From NCBI GenBank assembly GCA_938001945.1, contig CALLBH010000020.1:1-32644 (forward strand): a DNA stretch of 32,644 nucleotides, read 5' to 3'. The DNA comes from an uncultured Robiginitomaculum sp. (GTDB lineage: Bacteria; Pseudomonadota; Alphaproteobacteria; Caulobacterales; Maricaulaceae). Shown piece by piece: positions 8,934 through 19,128 of the stretch (the first letter of the stretch is position 1; each line of letters starts with the position of its first letter). A model generated the notes under the pieces. That model was not told the origin of the DNA, did no database searches, and saw only the letters and a list, made by a program, of their open reading frames with translations. The position numbers were made by a program, and so were the translations under genes.

Positions 8934-10415
8934 CTACGAAAACACATCAGCGTCTTCGGGGACGGGGTTTTTGCTAAATACATTATGCGCGTCCCAAATG
9001 GGTTTCTTTCCAAGTACGAGACTAATCAACAAAGCCGAGAAGACGGCGAGGAAAAGCGTAATTGCCATGAGGTGGATGTAATGCAGATCAATATTTTGCT
9101 CTGCGCCTAATGGGTTTGTTGCAACGCCGTAGAACACAAGCCCAATAACAACCCCGGCAATCATGGCGTAGGGGTTTACGTTTTTGAACAATAGTCCAAC
9201 AACAAACGCCGACAAGATTGGCATTGAGAGCAGGCCGTAAAGCTGTTGCACTGTATTGATGATGCTTTGCTCAGGATTATTGAAAATCGGAATCATGATG
9301 AAGGCCAAGACGACCATGGTGATAGACACCCACAGAGACAAGCGTTTCACATTTGGTTTTTTGTTGATGTAAGTCTCGTGAATATCGACCACCCACAGCG
9401 CAGCGGAAGCGTTGAGGATAGAATTAAATGTCGTCAGCACGGCGGCGGCAATCGCGGCAGCAAATGCACCGGACAACCAGACGGGCAAGAGATCACCGAC
9501 GACACGGCCATATGTCGCATCACCGATATCACCATAAAGTTTGAACGCGACGATACCGGGGAGCACAATGATTGGTGGCACGATGAGCAGGCGAATACCG
9601 GCTGCGGCGAGAATACCTTTTTGAGCTTCTTTGACGCTGGGTGACGCCATGGCGCGCTGCGTGATGGTTTGGTTTGTTGACCAATAGAACATCTGAATAA
9701 AGAGCATTCCGGTAAACAGCGTCGCAAATGGGATATCAGAGTCCGGCGCGCCGATGAGCGTTAAGCGCTCGGCCGGTATGCCTGTAAAATCCCAATCAAT
9801 GGCGTTAAGCGCCATAAGCGTCACGACGATGGCAAGGCTAAGCAGTAATATACCGGAGAACGTATCCGACACCGCAACGGCGCGAAGGCCGCCAAAAATA
9901 GCATAGGCCGAACCGACAACCGCGAAGAGGAGCGCGATAATATAAAGGTTCACATCTATGCCAAACATGGACTGCATAAACAGCGAGCCGCCATAGAGAA
10001 TAGCTGGAAGGAAAATGAAAATATTACCCAGCAGGAACAAAATCGAAATTAGCGCGCGAATATGCGGGTTATGGTAACGCTTCTCGAGCAGCTCCGTTGT
10101 CGTCGTGCATTTATATTTGTAATAAACAGGAATAAAGATGAAGGTCAGCATAATCAGTCCAACCACGGCAGCAAGTTCCCACCACGCCAGAAGCGCCATT
10201 TGATTGCCATTCATTCCGACCAATTGATCGGTTGATAAATTAGTGAGCGTGATAGAGCCCGCCACGAAATACCATTTCAATCCACCGCCCGCGAGGAAAT
10301 ATTCTTTCTCTCCGTCGCTGTCTTGGCGCGCGCCGCGGCAGAACCAATAGGTCACGAATGCAATAAGGGCTGTAATGCCTAAAAATACTGCAAATTGAAT
10401 GGGTTGTAATTCCAT
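8934..10415 (-). CDS. Sodium:solute symporter (SSS) family, SglT-like sugar transporter
   Basis: 493-aa polytopic protein; YFLAGGGLKWYFVAGSITLTNLSTDQLVGMNG and AIFGGLRAVAVSDTFSG are SSS/SglT-like; adjacent to alpha-galactosidase. Confidence 0.9.
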   Translation of the reverse strand: MELQPIQFAVFLGITALIAFVTYWFCRGARQDSDGEKEYFLAGGGLKWYFVAGSITLTNLSTDQLVGMNGNQMALLAWWELAAVVGLIMLTFIFIPVYYKYKCTTTTELLEKRYHNPHIRALISILFLLGNIFIFLPAILYGGSLFMQSMFGIDVNLYIIALLFAVVGSAYAIFGGLRAVAVSDTFSGILLLSLAIVVTLMALNAIDWDFTGIPAERLTLIGAPDSDIPFATLFTGMLFIQMFYWSTNQTITQRAMASPSVKEAQKGILAAAGIRLLIVPPIIVLPGIVAFKLYGDIGDATYGRVVGDLLPVWLSGAFAAAIAAAVLTTFNSILNASAALWVVDIHETYINKKPNVKRLSLWVSITMVVLAFIMIPIFNNPEQSIINTVQQLYGLLSMPILSAFVVGLLFKNVNPYAMIAGVVIGLVFYGVATNPLGAEQNIDLHYIHLMAITLFLAVFSALLISLVLGKKPIWDAHNVFSKNPVPEDADVFS

Positions 10416-10513
10416 GATGTCTCTCCCCGCCCCTCTGTTTTTGGAGGCATTTTATTATAGGTTTATAGAGCGAAGACCGCCCTAAAGCCAAGGCCTAAAC
10501 CTTGGTAGATTAT

Positions 10514-12730
10514 CTATGCGGCGCGTTTAAAAACAAAGAGATACGAGCTAAAATCGCCCTTTGTCATATAACGCACTTTATCATTCACTTGCCCTGTCGC
10601 GACATAAGGTAAGGGCATGCCATTTTGCATCAGCGCGTCGCCGTCATATCGCGCGCCGTCTTCGACAAGCATATACTGCGCACTTGGCTCAAGACCGACC
10701 ATGCGCGCGCGGCGGAACGGCAAATTCGGTGCAGCCAGAATGTGGAAATAGGCCAGATAGACAGTGCGCTCGTCGCGGCTTGTATATTGCCAGCACACTT
10801 CATTATCGGTTTTAATGAGCCGATCAAAGCGCCCGCCGACCATGTCGGGCGCGCTATCACGCGCAAATTTCATCAGGCCTTGAAGCTGCTCCTTATGCGC
10901 GTCAATATCGTCTTCATTGAGCGATATGCCCCGCGCCGCGCAAAATGCGCCCGCATTAAATCGGGTATCGATTGACGACACGCGGCCATTTTGATGATTG
11001 GGTGATGGCCCAATATAGGCCGCGGTAACATCCAGCGGGAACAGGTAAGAACAGCCATTGATAATATCGAGACGCCCGATGGGGTCGCACATATCACTGG
11101 TCCAGTTTTGCGCCATGTAACTCAGCATACCCAGATCAAATCGGTTGCCGCCGCTCGCGCAGTTCTCAAATAAGACATCAGGATATTTCGCAATCAATCT
11201 GCGCAGTAGTGAATATAGACCGAGCATATAACGGTGCGAGACTTCGCGCTGCCTGTTCTTGGGGAGCGCGGCTGAACCGACCTCGGTCATATTGCGGTTC
11301 ATATCCCATTTGACGTAATCAATATCGCCGCAAGACAGAATGTCATCAATCTGACCATACAGATAATCGCCGACTTCGGGACGCGATAAATCCAGCGTTA
11401 ATTGATTACGCCCCAGAGACGCTGTTCGTCCCGGCACATGAAGCGCCCAGTCGGGATGTTTCTTGTAAAGCGAGCTATCGGGATTGACCATTTCAGGTTC
11501 AAACCAAATCCCAAATTTAAGACCCTTCGCTTTGACCTTTTTCGCCAGCGCAGGAATGCCGCTGGAGAAGCGTTCTTTATCGGGCGTCCAATCGCCAAGC
11601 GACGAGGTATCATCACGGCGGCCTTCAAACCATCCATCATCCAGCACGAGCATATCGACGCCAATTTCAACGGCTTTGTCGGCCAGATGAAGCACCTTGT
11701 CTTCATCGACATCGAAATATGCCGCTTCCCAAGTATTGAGATAGGTCGGGCGCGGTTTATGACGGAAGCGCTCCGGTGAGATTTTATCGCGCACAAATTC
11801 ATGCCAAATATGGCTCATGCTGCGCAGGCCCTTATCGGCATAAACATGCAAGGCTTCGGGCGTGCAGAATTTCTTTCCGGGCTTTAAACGCCAATGAAAA
11901 TTAAACGGGTTTATCCCCGCAAGTAAGCGCACATCTTCGAACTCACCCTTCTCAACGGAGAGCGCGAAATTTCCGCTATACATCAATGTTGTGGCGTGGA
12001 CGCGGCCAAATTCTTCGGTGGTACCTTTTTGGACAATTGCGATGAACGGATTATGCGCAGCGCTGGATGTCCCGCGCGCGCTGTCGATCACAAAGCGGCC
12101 CTTGGGCACGTCAATGCGTTCTTCGGTAAATTCACGCGACCATGTCCCGTGCAGATGCAGGATTTCATAATCATGCTGCGGGAGATCGAGCGCAGAGCTA
12201 AAGGCATGCTGCAGCTGGATTTCGTTCTCGCCCTTATTTCTAAACTTTGCAGAACGCACGAGCACGCCATATTCCGCGTAAATCGTATAATATAATTCGA
12301 CCTCCAATTTATGGAGCGGATCTTCGAGCGTAACAATCAGAGTCTCGCTATTACCGCCGCGCGCCGAAGGCAGTTTTTTGAGGCGTGGTTTATCTTTGAC
12401 AATTTTATACGATTTATAATGCAGCGAGAAAACTGTATTGCCGTCAGAATTGCGACCATGAAGCGCGGGAAAGCGGTAATCCGATGTGCCGAAACTTGGA
12501 AACTCTTGCGGCGTATCGGACAGGCTGAAATATTTCCCGCCTTGAAATGTGGAGGCCACTTCGCGCTGCGTGCGCAAATGATGGACAGCCACATCCAGCG
12601 GATTTGAAAGCGGGCCGCCATAATGCAGATGCTCTAAAATCCCTTCGGGGGAAACGCGGAAGACATAAGAGAAAAACCGATTGGTTAGCGCAAAGGTTTT
12701 ATCATCGGATACAGTAATCATTGACGTCAT
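10514..12730 (-). CDS. GH36 alpha-galactosidase
   Basis: VLDDGWFEGRRDD, YVKWDMNR (nucleophile region), ENCASGGNRFDLGMLSYMAQNWTSDMCDP; no signal peptide, so probably cytoplasmic. Confidence 0.93.
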   Translation of the reverse strand: MTSMITVSDDKTFALTNRFFSYVFRVSPEGILEHLHYGGPLSNPLDVAVHHLRTQREVASTFQGGKYFSLSDTPQEFPSFGTSDYRFPALHGRNSDGNTVFSLHYKSYKIVKDKPRLKKLPSARGGNSETLIVTLEDPLHKLEVELYYTIYAEYGVLVRSAKFRNKGENEIQLQHAFSSALDLPQHDYEILHLHGTWSREFTEERIDVPKGRFVIDSARGTSSAAHNPFIAIVQKGTTEEFGRVHATTLMYSGNFALSVEKGEFEDVRLLAGINPFNFHWRLKPGKKFCTPEALHVYADKGLRSMSHIWHEFVRDKISPERFRHKPRPTYLNTWEAAYFDVDEDKVLHLADKAVEIGVDMLVLDDGWFEGRRDDTSSLGDWTPDKERFSSGIPALAKKVKAKGLKFGIWFEPEMVNPDSSLYKKHPDWALHVPGRTASLGRNQLTLDLSRPEVGDYLYGQIDDILSCGDIDYVKWDMNRNMTEVGSAALPKNRQREVSHRYMLGLYSLLRRLIAKYPDVLFENCASGGNRFDLGMLSYMAQNWTSDMCDPIGRLDIINGCSYLFPLDVTAAYIGPSPNHQNGRVSSIDTRFNAGAFCAARGISLNEDDIDAHKEQLQGLMKFARDSAPDMVGGRFDRLIKTDNEVCWQYTSRDERTVYLAYFHILAAPNLPFRRARMVGLEPSAQYMLVEDGARYDGDALMQNGMPLPYVATGQVNDKVRYMTKGDFSSYLFVFKRAA

Positions 12731-12786
12731 AAATCGTCATACTCACTTTTAAAGACTGCAGTAACCCCAAAATTGGGTCGAAATGA

Positions 12787-12810
12787 AAAGAGCGGCAAAT
12801 GCCGCTCTTT
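12787..12810 (-). terminator. Terminator hairpin at the end of the TonB-dependent receptor gene
   Basis: AAAGAGCGGC-AAAT-GCCGCTCTTT: perfect 10-bp stem with 4-nt loop, between the receptor stop and the GH36 start. Confidence 0.85.
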
Positions 12811-12835
12811 AATACTCTATACTGTAACGATAGTT

Positions 12836-15778
12836 CTAAAACTTACCGCGTACTCCGAATGTGTAACGGCTACCCGTATCTTCATAAGTCAAGAAACGGT
12901 TCTCAAAACGTGAGAAATCGCGCGTATCTTCATCCGTAATATTAATGCCTTCACCAAAGACTTGGAAGTTATCATTAATGTCATATGCGGCCGACAGATC
13001 GACTTGACCATAAGCTTCTCGCTGACGCGGCTCACCTTGATCAGAGAAGGCTGCAACAAGGAACTCATCGCGATAATTATATGAAATACGCGCCGAAACT
13101 GGCCCTTGCTCATAAAACCCACTGACATTGAAGCTGTGCGGTGAAAGACCATTATAATCCAGATCTTCGTTGCCGGATCCTTCAAGACGATCAATGTCAC
13201 TTGTCACATATGTATAATTTGCCGTCACGCCAAAGCCATTATCAAAGGCTTTTTGCCCCGCAAGTTCTAGACCCGCAATGCTGCCAGTCTCGCCATTACG
13301 CGTCCGCGTATCTTGGAACGCGATTTGGCGCGTAATATCAGCAGCTGTCGGATTTGAGGCGTTTCCGGCCGGGAAAACAACCGGACGAATGATTTCAACA
13401 GTCCGCGCCTCGAGGAAATTGTCAAAATCTTTGTAGAACGCTGAAACTCCGATGAAACTTAAATCATCAATATACCATTCAAACGCTGTATCGAGGTTGA
13501 TCGACTCAAAGGCCTCAAGTGTCGGATTACCACCCGTACTTGTCGGCGCATTTGCACGCCCGCCAAATGAGTTTGCAACACCCAGCGATGTCAAAGTCGG
13601 ACGCGTTACGGTTTTTGACACTGCAAAACGCAAAATCTTATCATCGGTCAGGTCAAAGCGAATATTCGCTGATGGTAAGAAATTTGTGTAACTATTACTG
13701 ATGGAAACATCGATCGGCGCAGCAAAATTCGCAACCAATTGTGTATCACCATCAGACTCGCGGAACTGCACAACAGGTTGATCGACACCCGAAGAGTCCG
13801 TTTCGGTATGCGCGACGCGGAAACCAAAGTTTGCCGCATATGGGACGCCTGATAGCGTGCTTTCCCATGACGAGTTGAAGAACACTGCCGTCACTGTCTC
13901 ATCTACCGCAAAGCTGCCTGCTGGATTGAATTCAGGGTCGTAAAATCCATAAATCGAACCAGAAGCGTCGCGGCGGGCACGAAGCTCTGCATCTGATAGT
14001 GCAGCGCGGCCTGATCTGTTTGGATCAGAAATTGCGGCGTCAGAATTAAGCTGTCCGAACGCGTCTTCGAATGTCGCTGTCAAGAACTGAAGCGGAATGC
14101 GATCAGAGCCAGAGACGCCATCGAGGAAGCCACTAAAATCAACAGGTGTTAAGATGCTGTCGTCGAAGTCTGTCGCGTAACCACAATAGGCACAGAAAAT
14201 TCCGCCGCCTTGCGTCGGCGAGAAATTATCGAATAAATCGCGTGATTTCGTGCGGTCTGAATAGCTGGCGCCCAAGCTGATTACAGTATTCATGTCATTA
14301 TTCGCAGCCCAGTCAAATTGACCTTTGGCTTCGAAGACTTCGTCTTCAACAACTGTGCGATTTACATTCACGAAGTGGAGGCGCTGAATGCTGGCGTCTT
14401 GCGCGCCCACAATATTTGTAAGTGTTGTTATCTCTGCATCCCCAGGAAGCTGAATGAGCGGAGACTCAGGTGCCAAAGCCCCCAGAACGACGAACGGGTT
14501 GATACCGTCACGGTCTGCTTTGGACGTCGAGACATCGAAATTGGCCGTCAATGTATCGCTGACATCCCAATCCACATTTGCGCCAAACATATATGTCTCA
14601 GCCTTGCGGTTGTTCGACGTCAACACATTATCATTTTGTGATGGACCGGTTCCTGTAATCCCCGGATTATTGGCAAGGAAATCAAGTCCCGGGCGCGAGA
14701 ATGACGTTACAGTCCCATTTGCATCGATGACGGGGTTGATGAATGGCGGGCTGAAAAAGCCTGAGAACTGCGTGTCGAAGGACTGAATGTCGAATTCAGA
14801 ATATAACCCATCAACCGTAATTTCTAACGTATCTGTGGGGCGGAATTGGACAGTTCCGTTCACCGTCGTGCGCTGACGGTCTTGGATATCTCGGCTAACA
14901 ATAGCTTGCTGCTGAACACGCGCATTTGCTGGAAGGCCCGTGCCGATTAGCGTCGCGCCTTCATTTGGATCAATCGTGCCATCACCATTGACATCCGACT
15001 CCGTAGCCGGATCAAAAATGAAACCGCTCGTATCAAAAATATCAAGACCTGTTGCATCCGGCGAGCCATCAATAAAGCCTGCACCGCCGCGCGCGGAGAA
15101 GCCATTTGTCAAAACACGGTCACGCTGTGCGCTGCGATCTGAGTAGGAAATACCGCCAGAGAAACCGAGCGTGCGATCATCATTTGCCCATGACCCAACG
15201 AGCGACACCTCAGGGGATACTTCTTCGCGAAGTGTATCATATGTGCCGGAAACGGACCCGCTAAAACTCGTCCCTGCGCCGCCGCTGAGCGGACGGTTCG
15301 TGACGATGTTGACGTTTGCGCCAATACCACCTGATTGCAGATTTGGAGAATATGTCTTGAAGACCTCTGCGCGCTGAATAATGTCAGAAGACAGAACGTC
15401 AAATGAGAATTCGCGGCCATCATTATCTGTCGCCAGCGTGCGGCCATTCAAAGTGACCGTGTTAAATTCTGGGCCAAGACCCCGAACGGTAATAAATTGA
15501 CCTTCGCCGCCCGAGCGATCAATGGCGACGCCTGTAATGCGCTGCAAGGACTCCGCAATGTTATTGTCAGGGAATTTGCCAACATCCTCGGCTGTGATGG
15601 CATCGACCACCTGCGTGGAGTCGCGCTTAACATCCAAAGACTGTTTTAGGCTGCTCCGAATACCTGTTGCAATGACTTCATCTTCAAATGGTGCGTCCTG
15701 CGCTTGCGCCGGAACAGCAATAGCCATTGCTGCCGCAGCAACTGAACAGGCCAATATACTTTTACGAGTAAGTTTCAT
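12836..15778 (-). CDS. TonB-dependent receptor, carbohydrate type
   Basis: Signal peptide MKLTRKSILACSVAAAAMAIAVPAQAQ; plug domain (EDVGKFPDNNIAESLQRITGVAIDR...RGLGPEFNTVTLNGRTLA); C-terminal YTFGVRGKF. Start set at 15778. Confidence 0.93.
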   Translation of the reverse strand: MKLTRKSILACSVAAAAMAIAVPAQAQDAPFEDEVIATGIRSSLKQSLDVKRDSTQVVDAITAEDVGKFPDNNIAESLQRITGVAIDRSGGEGQFITVRGLGPEFNTVTLNGRTLATDNDGREFSFDVLSSDIIQRAEVFKTYSPNLQSGGIGANVNIVTNRPLSGGAGTSFSGSVSGTYDTLREEVSPEVSLVGSWANDDRTLGFSGGISYSDRSAQRDRVLTNGFSARGGAGFIDGSPDATGLDIFDTSGFIFDPATESDVNGDGTIDPNEGATLIGTGLPANARVQQQAIVSRDIQDRQRTTVNGTVQFRPTDTLEITVDGLYSEFDIQSFDTQFSGFFSPPFINPVIDANGTVTSFSRPGLDFLANNPGITGTGPSQNDNVLTSNNRKAETYMFGANVDWDVSDTLTANFDVSTSKADRDGINPFVVLGALAPESPLIQLPGDAEITTLTNIVGAQDASIQRLHFVNVNRTVVEDEVFEAKGQFDWAANNDMNTVISLGASYSDRTKSRDLFDNFSPTQGGGIFCAYCGYATDFDDSILTPVDFSGFLDGVSGSDRIPLQFLTATFEDAFGQLNSDAAISDPNRSGRAALSDAELRARRDASGSIYGFYDPEFNPAGSFAVDETVTAVFFNSSWESTLSGVPYAANFGFRVAHTETDSSGVDQPVVQFRESDGDTQLVANFAAPIDVSISNSYTNFLPSANIRFDLTDDKILRFAVSKTVTRPTLTSLGVANSFGGRANAPTSTGGNPTLEAFESINLDTAFEWYIDDLSFIGVSAFYKDFDNFLEARTVEIIRPVVFPAGNASNPTAADITRQIAFQDTRTRNGETGSIAGLELAGQKAFDNGFGVTANYTYVTSDIDRLEGSGNEDLDYNGLSPHSFNVSGFYEQGPVSARISYNYRDEFLVAAFSDQGEPRQREAYGQVDLSAAYDINDNFQVFGEGINITDEDTRDFSRFENRFLTYEDTGSRYTFGVRGKF

Positions 15779-15828
15779 TCTGGTTGTCTCCCTAACCGAT
15801 ACGATCATCCATTTCTGTGAATGGCGTT

Positions 15829-15920
15829 ATCGAACATTTGTAATTCGGATAAGGTGCGGGTCAAGTCAAAAAATATTCTTTTTCGAACATTGTTGCTTAT
15901 TTGCATCGGTTTCGAACATT
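15829..15920. promoter_or_regulatory. Three copies of a TCGAACATT motif upstream of the TonB-dependent receptor
   Basis: ATCGAACATT 15829-15838, TTCGAACATT 15882-15891, TTCGAACATT 15911-15920. The inverse core AATGTTCG recurs at 16939-16946 before galT. Confidence 0.65.
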
Positions 15921-16014
15921 TTTATGCAGATTTACAACCCAAACAACGCGTTTAATCGGCGCTACGCCACCTAAAACAGAGTTTTATATTCGAAAACGTA
16001 TATTTTAAGGAAGA

Positions 16015-16839
16015 TTAGCCTTCATTATCGCCACCATTTGCAACAATACACTCCACACCTTCAGATTCGAATAATGTCTGATAATGGGCATCCAGCTCGC
16101 TATCCGTCACAACAGCGTCCAGTTCACGGACGTGCCCCACGCGGATCATCGCGCGGCGGCCAAATTTAAGGCTATCGGCGACTAAAATACCCTTTTGAGA
16201 GTTCTCTAGAATTGTTCGCGCTGTTTTGACCTCCTGCGGGTCATATTCCAGCAGTGAGCCATCTTCATCAACGCCGCTGACACCAACAACGCCGACATCC
16301 ATGCGAAATTGCGTGATAAAATCATCCGACGCCGCGCCGATAATACCGCCATCATGGGGACGTATCTGCCCGCAGGACACGATAATCTGAAACGTGTCAT
16401 TTTGCATCAAAATCCGCGCCACATGCAGGTTATTCGTGAACACATGGAGTCTTTTATGCCCCAAAAGGGCCTGCGCGACGGCTTCAATGGTGGTTCCTGT
16501 GCTTAAAAATATTGAGGCGCCATTGGGAATTAGAGCGGCTGTCGCTTCTGCGATCTTACGCTTCGCCTCAACGCCCGTATGGAGGCGATCTTCATAAGGC
16601 GGATTTTCTGCGCTGGCTGCTTGCCCCGCCCCGCCATGAAAACGCGTCAGCAATCCATGATCACTGAGTTCATTCAAATCACGACGAATCGTTTGCGGAG
16701 TCACCTCAAATTCAGTGACCATGGCCTCAGTCGCCACAAACCCGAACTTTTCGACCATTTGCAGAATGGAGGCCTGGCGCTTTGAGGGCGAAAATTTATC
16801 CATAATGTTCATTTCCCCGAAAACGCGCCTTAAAAGCAT
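16015..16839 (-). CDS. DeoR/GlpR family transcriptional regulator, presumably of galactose genes
   Basis: N-terminal HTH (SKRQASILQMVEKFGFVATEAMVTEFEVTPQTIRRDLNEL) and C-terminal sugar-isomerase-like domain (SIFLSTGTTIEAVAQAL...). Likely start at MDKFSPSKRQ. Confidence 0.9.
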   Translation of the reverse strand: MLLRRVFGEMNIMDKFSPSKRQASILQMVEKFGFVATEAMVTEFEVTPQTIRRDLNELSDHGLLTRFHGGAGQAASAENPPYEDRLHTGVEAKRKIAEATAALIPNGASIFLSTGTTIEAVAQALLGHKRLHVFTNNLHVARILMQNDTFQIIVSCGQIRPHDGGIIGAASDDFITQFRMDVGVVGVSGVDEDGSLLEYDPQEVKTARTILENSQKGILVADSLKFGRRAMIRVGHVRELDAVVTDSELDAHYQTLFESEGVECIVANGGDNEG

Positions 16840-16938
16840 ACATTACCCGCGCCCTAACGCACAAAACAGCGGTAACCTGATATTAAATTACCCATTTTGT
16901 CATTTTAGGCTAGCCTAGACCTAAATCAAAGGCTAAAA

Positions 16939-16952
16939 AATGTTCGTTTTCG
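16939..16952. promoter_or_regulatory. Candidate DeoR operator before galT
   Basis: AATGTTCGTTTTCG lies in the divergent deoR/galT intergenic region and shares AATGTTCG with the receptor promoter copies. Confidence 0.6.
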
Positions 16953-16967
16953 CAAATAATGGAACCT

Positions 16968-18050
16968 ATGACTGATACTTTAGTCCATAACGCGCCGCAA
17001 ATAGGCACTCGGACTGTCCACTGTCGTCACTTTACCAAACGTGACGGCCGAGATTTGTATCTCTATGGCTATGCCCCGCACACTCTAAAACCGCTTGCAG
17101 AAGATGACCATGATGTCGCAAAGGGTGGAGAATTGCGATATCACCCCCTACGCGGTGAATGGAACATCTATGCCGCGCATAGGCAGAATCGTACCTTTAA
17201 GCCTTCTGCGGCCGACAACCCACTCGCGCCTTCTGTAGCGGGAGGGCCGCCCACAGAAATTCCCTTTGCGGATTTCGAGCTGGCCGTTTTTGAGAACAAG
17301 TTTACCAGTCTTCACGCTCAGGCGCCAAAGCCGGACGCCATTGAAGGCGTTAAGTTAATGCGCGCAGGCGGACGATGCGAAGTCATCGTCTATAGCCCCA
17401 TGCCATCGGGCAATCTTTACACGCTCGGCCAAGACAAACGCCGCCTGCTGCTGTCGGCGTGGAATGATCGCTATACGTCATTATTTGATCAAGGCTGCGA
17501 ATTCGTTCTGCCGTTTGAAAATCGCGGCGATGAAGTGGGCGTAACGCTGCATCACCCGCATGGCCAAATTTACGGATTTCCTTTCGTGCCGCGCGTTCAA
17601 GCCGACGCGGCTAAAGCCTTTGACGCAGGCTATGATCTCGCCGGACATCTAAAGTCACTTGGCGGGGAGTACACAGTTGCTAAGGCCGGCGGCATGACGG
17701 CCTTCTGCCCGCCTTATGCGCGCTTCCCCTATGAGACATGGATTACATCAGATATCGCGGCGCGCGGGCCATGGGATTTCTCTGAGACGCAGCTAGACGG
17801 TTTTGCGCACCTGCTCGGCGATATGACTCGCCGCTATGATGCGTTTTTCGAGCGCCCGACGGCTTACATGCTCTCGCTCCATGCCGCACCGCGCGAAGCC
17901 AGCGACAAATTTCATTTCACCGCGCAGTTCTATCCGCTTCTGCGCGCGCCGGGCCGCGTGAAATATCTGGCCTCCGTTGAGCAGTCCACAGGGGCATTCA
18001 CTGTTGATGTTATGCCTGAAACCGCAGCTAAGACACTCAAAGCGCTATAG
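16968..18050 (+). CDS. galT: Galactose-1-phosphate uridylyltransferase
   Basis: HPLRGEWNIYAAHRQNR, VGVTLHHPHGQIYGFPFVP (HxH active site). ORF opens at 16959; 16968 is preferred because TGGAACCT precedes that ATG. Confidence 0.93.
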   Translation: MTDTLVHNAPQIGTRTVHCRHFTKRDGRDLYLYGYAPHTLKPLAEDDHDVAKGGELRYHPLRGEWNIYAAHRQNRTFKPSAADNPLAPSVAGGPPTEIPFADFELAVFENKFTSLHAQAPKPDAIEGVKLMRAGGRCEVIVYSPMPSGNLYTLGQDKRRLLLSAWNDRYTSLFDQGCEFVLPFENRGDEVGVTLHHPHGQIYGFPFVPRVQADAAKAFDAGYDLAGHLKSLGGEYTVAKAGGMTAFCPPYARFPYETWITSDIAARGPWDFSETQLDGFAHLLGDMTRRYDAFFERPTAYMLSLHAAPREASDKFHFTAQFYPLLRAPGRVKYLASVEQSTGAFTVDVMPETAAKTLKAL

Positions 18051-18063
18051 TCGGAGCGACTCT

Positions 18064-19128
18064 GTGATTACACATTATTTCGAAGATAAATTTGGGCATG
18101 CTGCTCAAATCAGCGGCTTTACGCCCGGACGCGTCAATCTCATTGGCGAGCACACGGATTATAATGGCGGCATGGTTTTACCGACAGCTCTAGAGCTCGG
18201 CATCACGGTTGCGATGTCTCCGCGCAAAGATAGCACGATCCAAATCCGCTCTGATAAATTTGAAGGCGTCGCCCAGCGCGACGTCGCCGATAGCGCGCAA
18301 GAGCATTGGTCAGATTATATTACGGGCTCTATCGCGCTCGCCAATACCGAAGGCTTGATGCAAGGCGGAGCAGACATTGCTGTGGAGACCACCCTGCCCT
18401 TTGGCGCAGGCATCTCGTCCTCTGCGGCCATTACAGTTTGCGTCTTGAAACTGGCGCGCGACATGGCGGGATCTAAGCTTAGCGATCAAGACATCGCCGT
18501 CATGGCGCGGCGCGTCGAAAATGAATATATCGGCATGCCTTGCGGTATTATGGATCAGATGGCCGTAGCCATCGCGCACCCCGGACAGGCGCTGGCTTTG
18601 CATACGGATACGCTGGATTATGACCTCGTCGATTTGCCCGGCGATCATCATATGGCTGTTATCCATTCCGGCGTTTACCGCGCGCTCAATGAAGGCCGCT
18701 ATAAAATCCGCAAGGAAGAATGCGACGAGATTAAAGCTGCACTTGGCCACGATAATATTTGTCAGATTTCGGATAGCGAACTTGAAGCGCTTCGATCTTT
18801 GGGTGACACTCTATATCGCCGCGCGCGGCACTGCGTGACCGATCATCGCCGTACCGTGGACGCTGTGACTTGCCTGCGCAATCACGAAATGGAAAAACTC
18901 GGTGAGCTAATGAATGAGAGTCATATTTCCATGCGTGATGATTTTGAAATTACTGTTCCCAAAGTTGATAAATTAGTCAGCGACGCGTTGACTCTTGGCG
19001 CATTGGGCGCGCGGCAAACGGGCGGCGGCTTTGGCGGCTGTATCGTGGCCTGCGTTCCCAAGGATAAAGTCGAAAACTGGAGCGCAGAATTATTCGCGCA
19101 AAACCCCGACGCATTCTGGGTGGCCTAA
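18064..19128 (+). CDS. galK: Galactokinase
   Basis: GRVNLIGEHTDYNGGMVLPTAL galactokinase signature, LPFGAGISSSAAITV, ARQTGGGFGGCIVA. GTG start at 18064 follows the galT stop. Confidence 0.95.
   Translation: MITHYFEDKFGHAAQISGFTPGRVNLIGEHTDYNGGMVLPTALELGITVAMSPRKDSTIQIRSDKFEGVAQRDVADSAQEHWSDYITGSIALANTEGLMQGGADIAVETTLPFGAGISSSAAITVCVLKLARDMAGSKLSDQDIAVMARRVENEYIGMPCGIMDQMAVAIAHPGQALALHTDTLDYDLVDLPGDHHMAVIHSGVYRALNEGRYKIRKEECDEIKAALGHDNICQISDSELEALRSLGDTLYRRARHCVTDHRRTVDAVTCLRNHEMEKLGELMNESHISMRDDFEITVPKVDKLVSDALTLGALGARQTGGGFGGCIVACVPKDKVENWSAELFAQNPDAFWVA

Noticed and set aside
9246-9644. 132-aa plus-strand His/Asp-rich ORF antisense to the SSS symporter
   Set aside because: Biased composition typical of the antisense of hydrophobic coding sequence; no recognisable domain.
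10488-10505. CCAAGG-CCTAAA-CCTTGG hairpin between GH36 and the symporter gene
   Set aside because: Short 6-bp stem without a U-tract; too weak to call a terminator.
10625-12607. Several 80-134-aa ORFs on both strands within the GH36 gene
   Set aside because: All overlap a strongly supported GH36 coding frame and show no family features.
15522-15974. 150-aa plus-strand ORF spanning the receptor N-terminus and promoter
   Set aside because: Antisense to the receptor signal peptide/plug and covers the operator-like repeats; no domain recognised.
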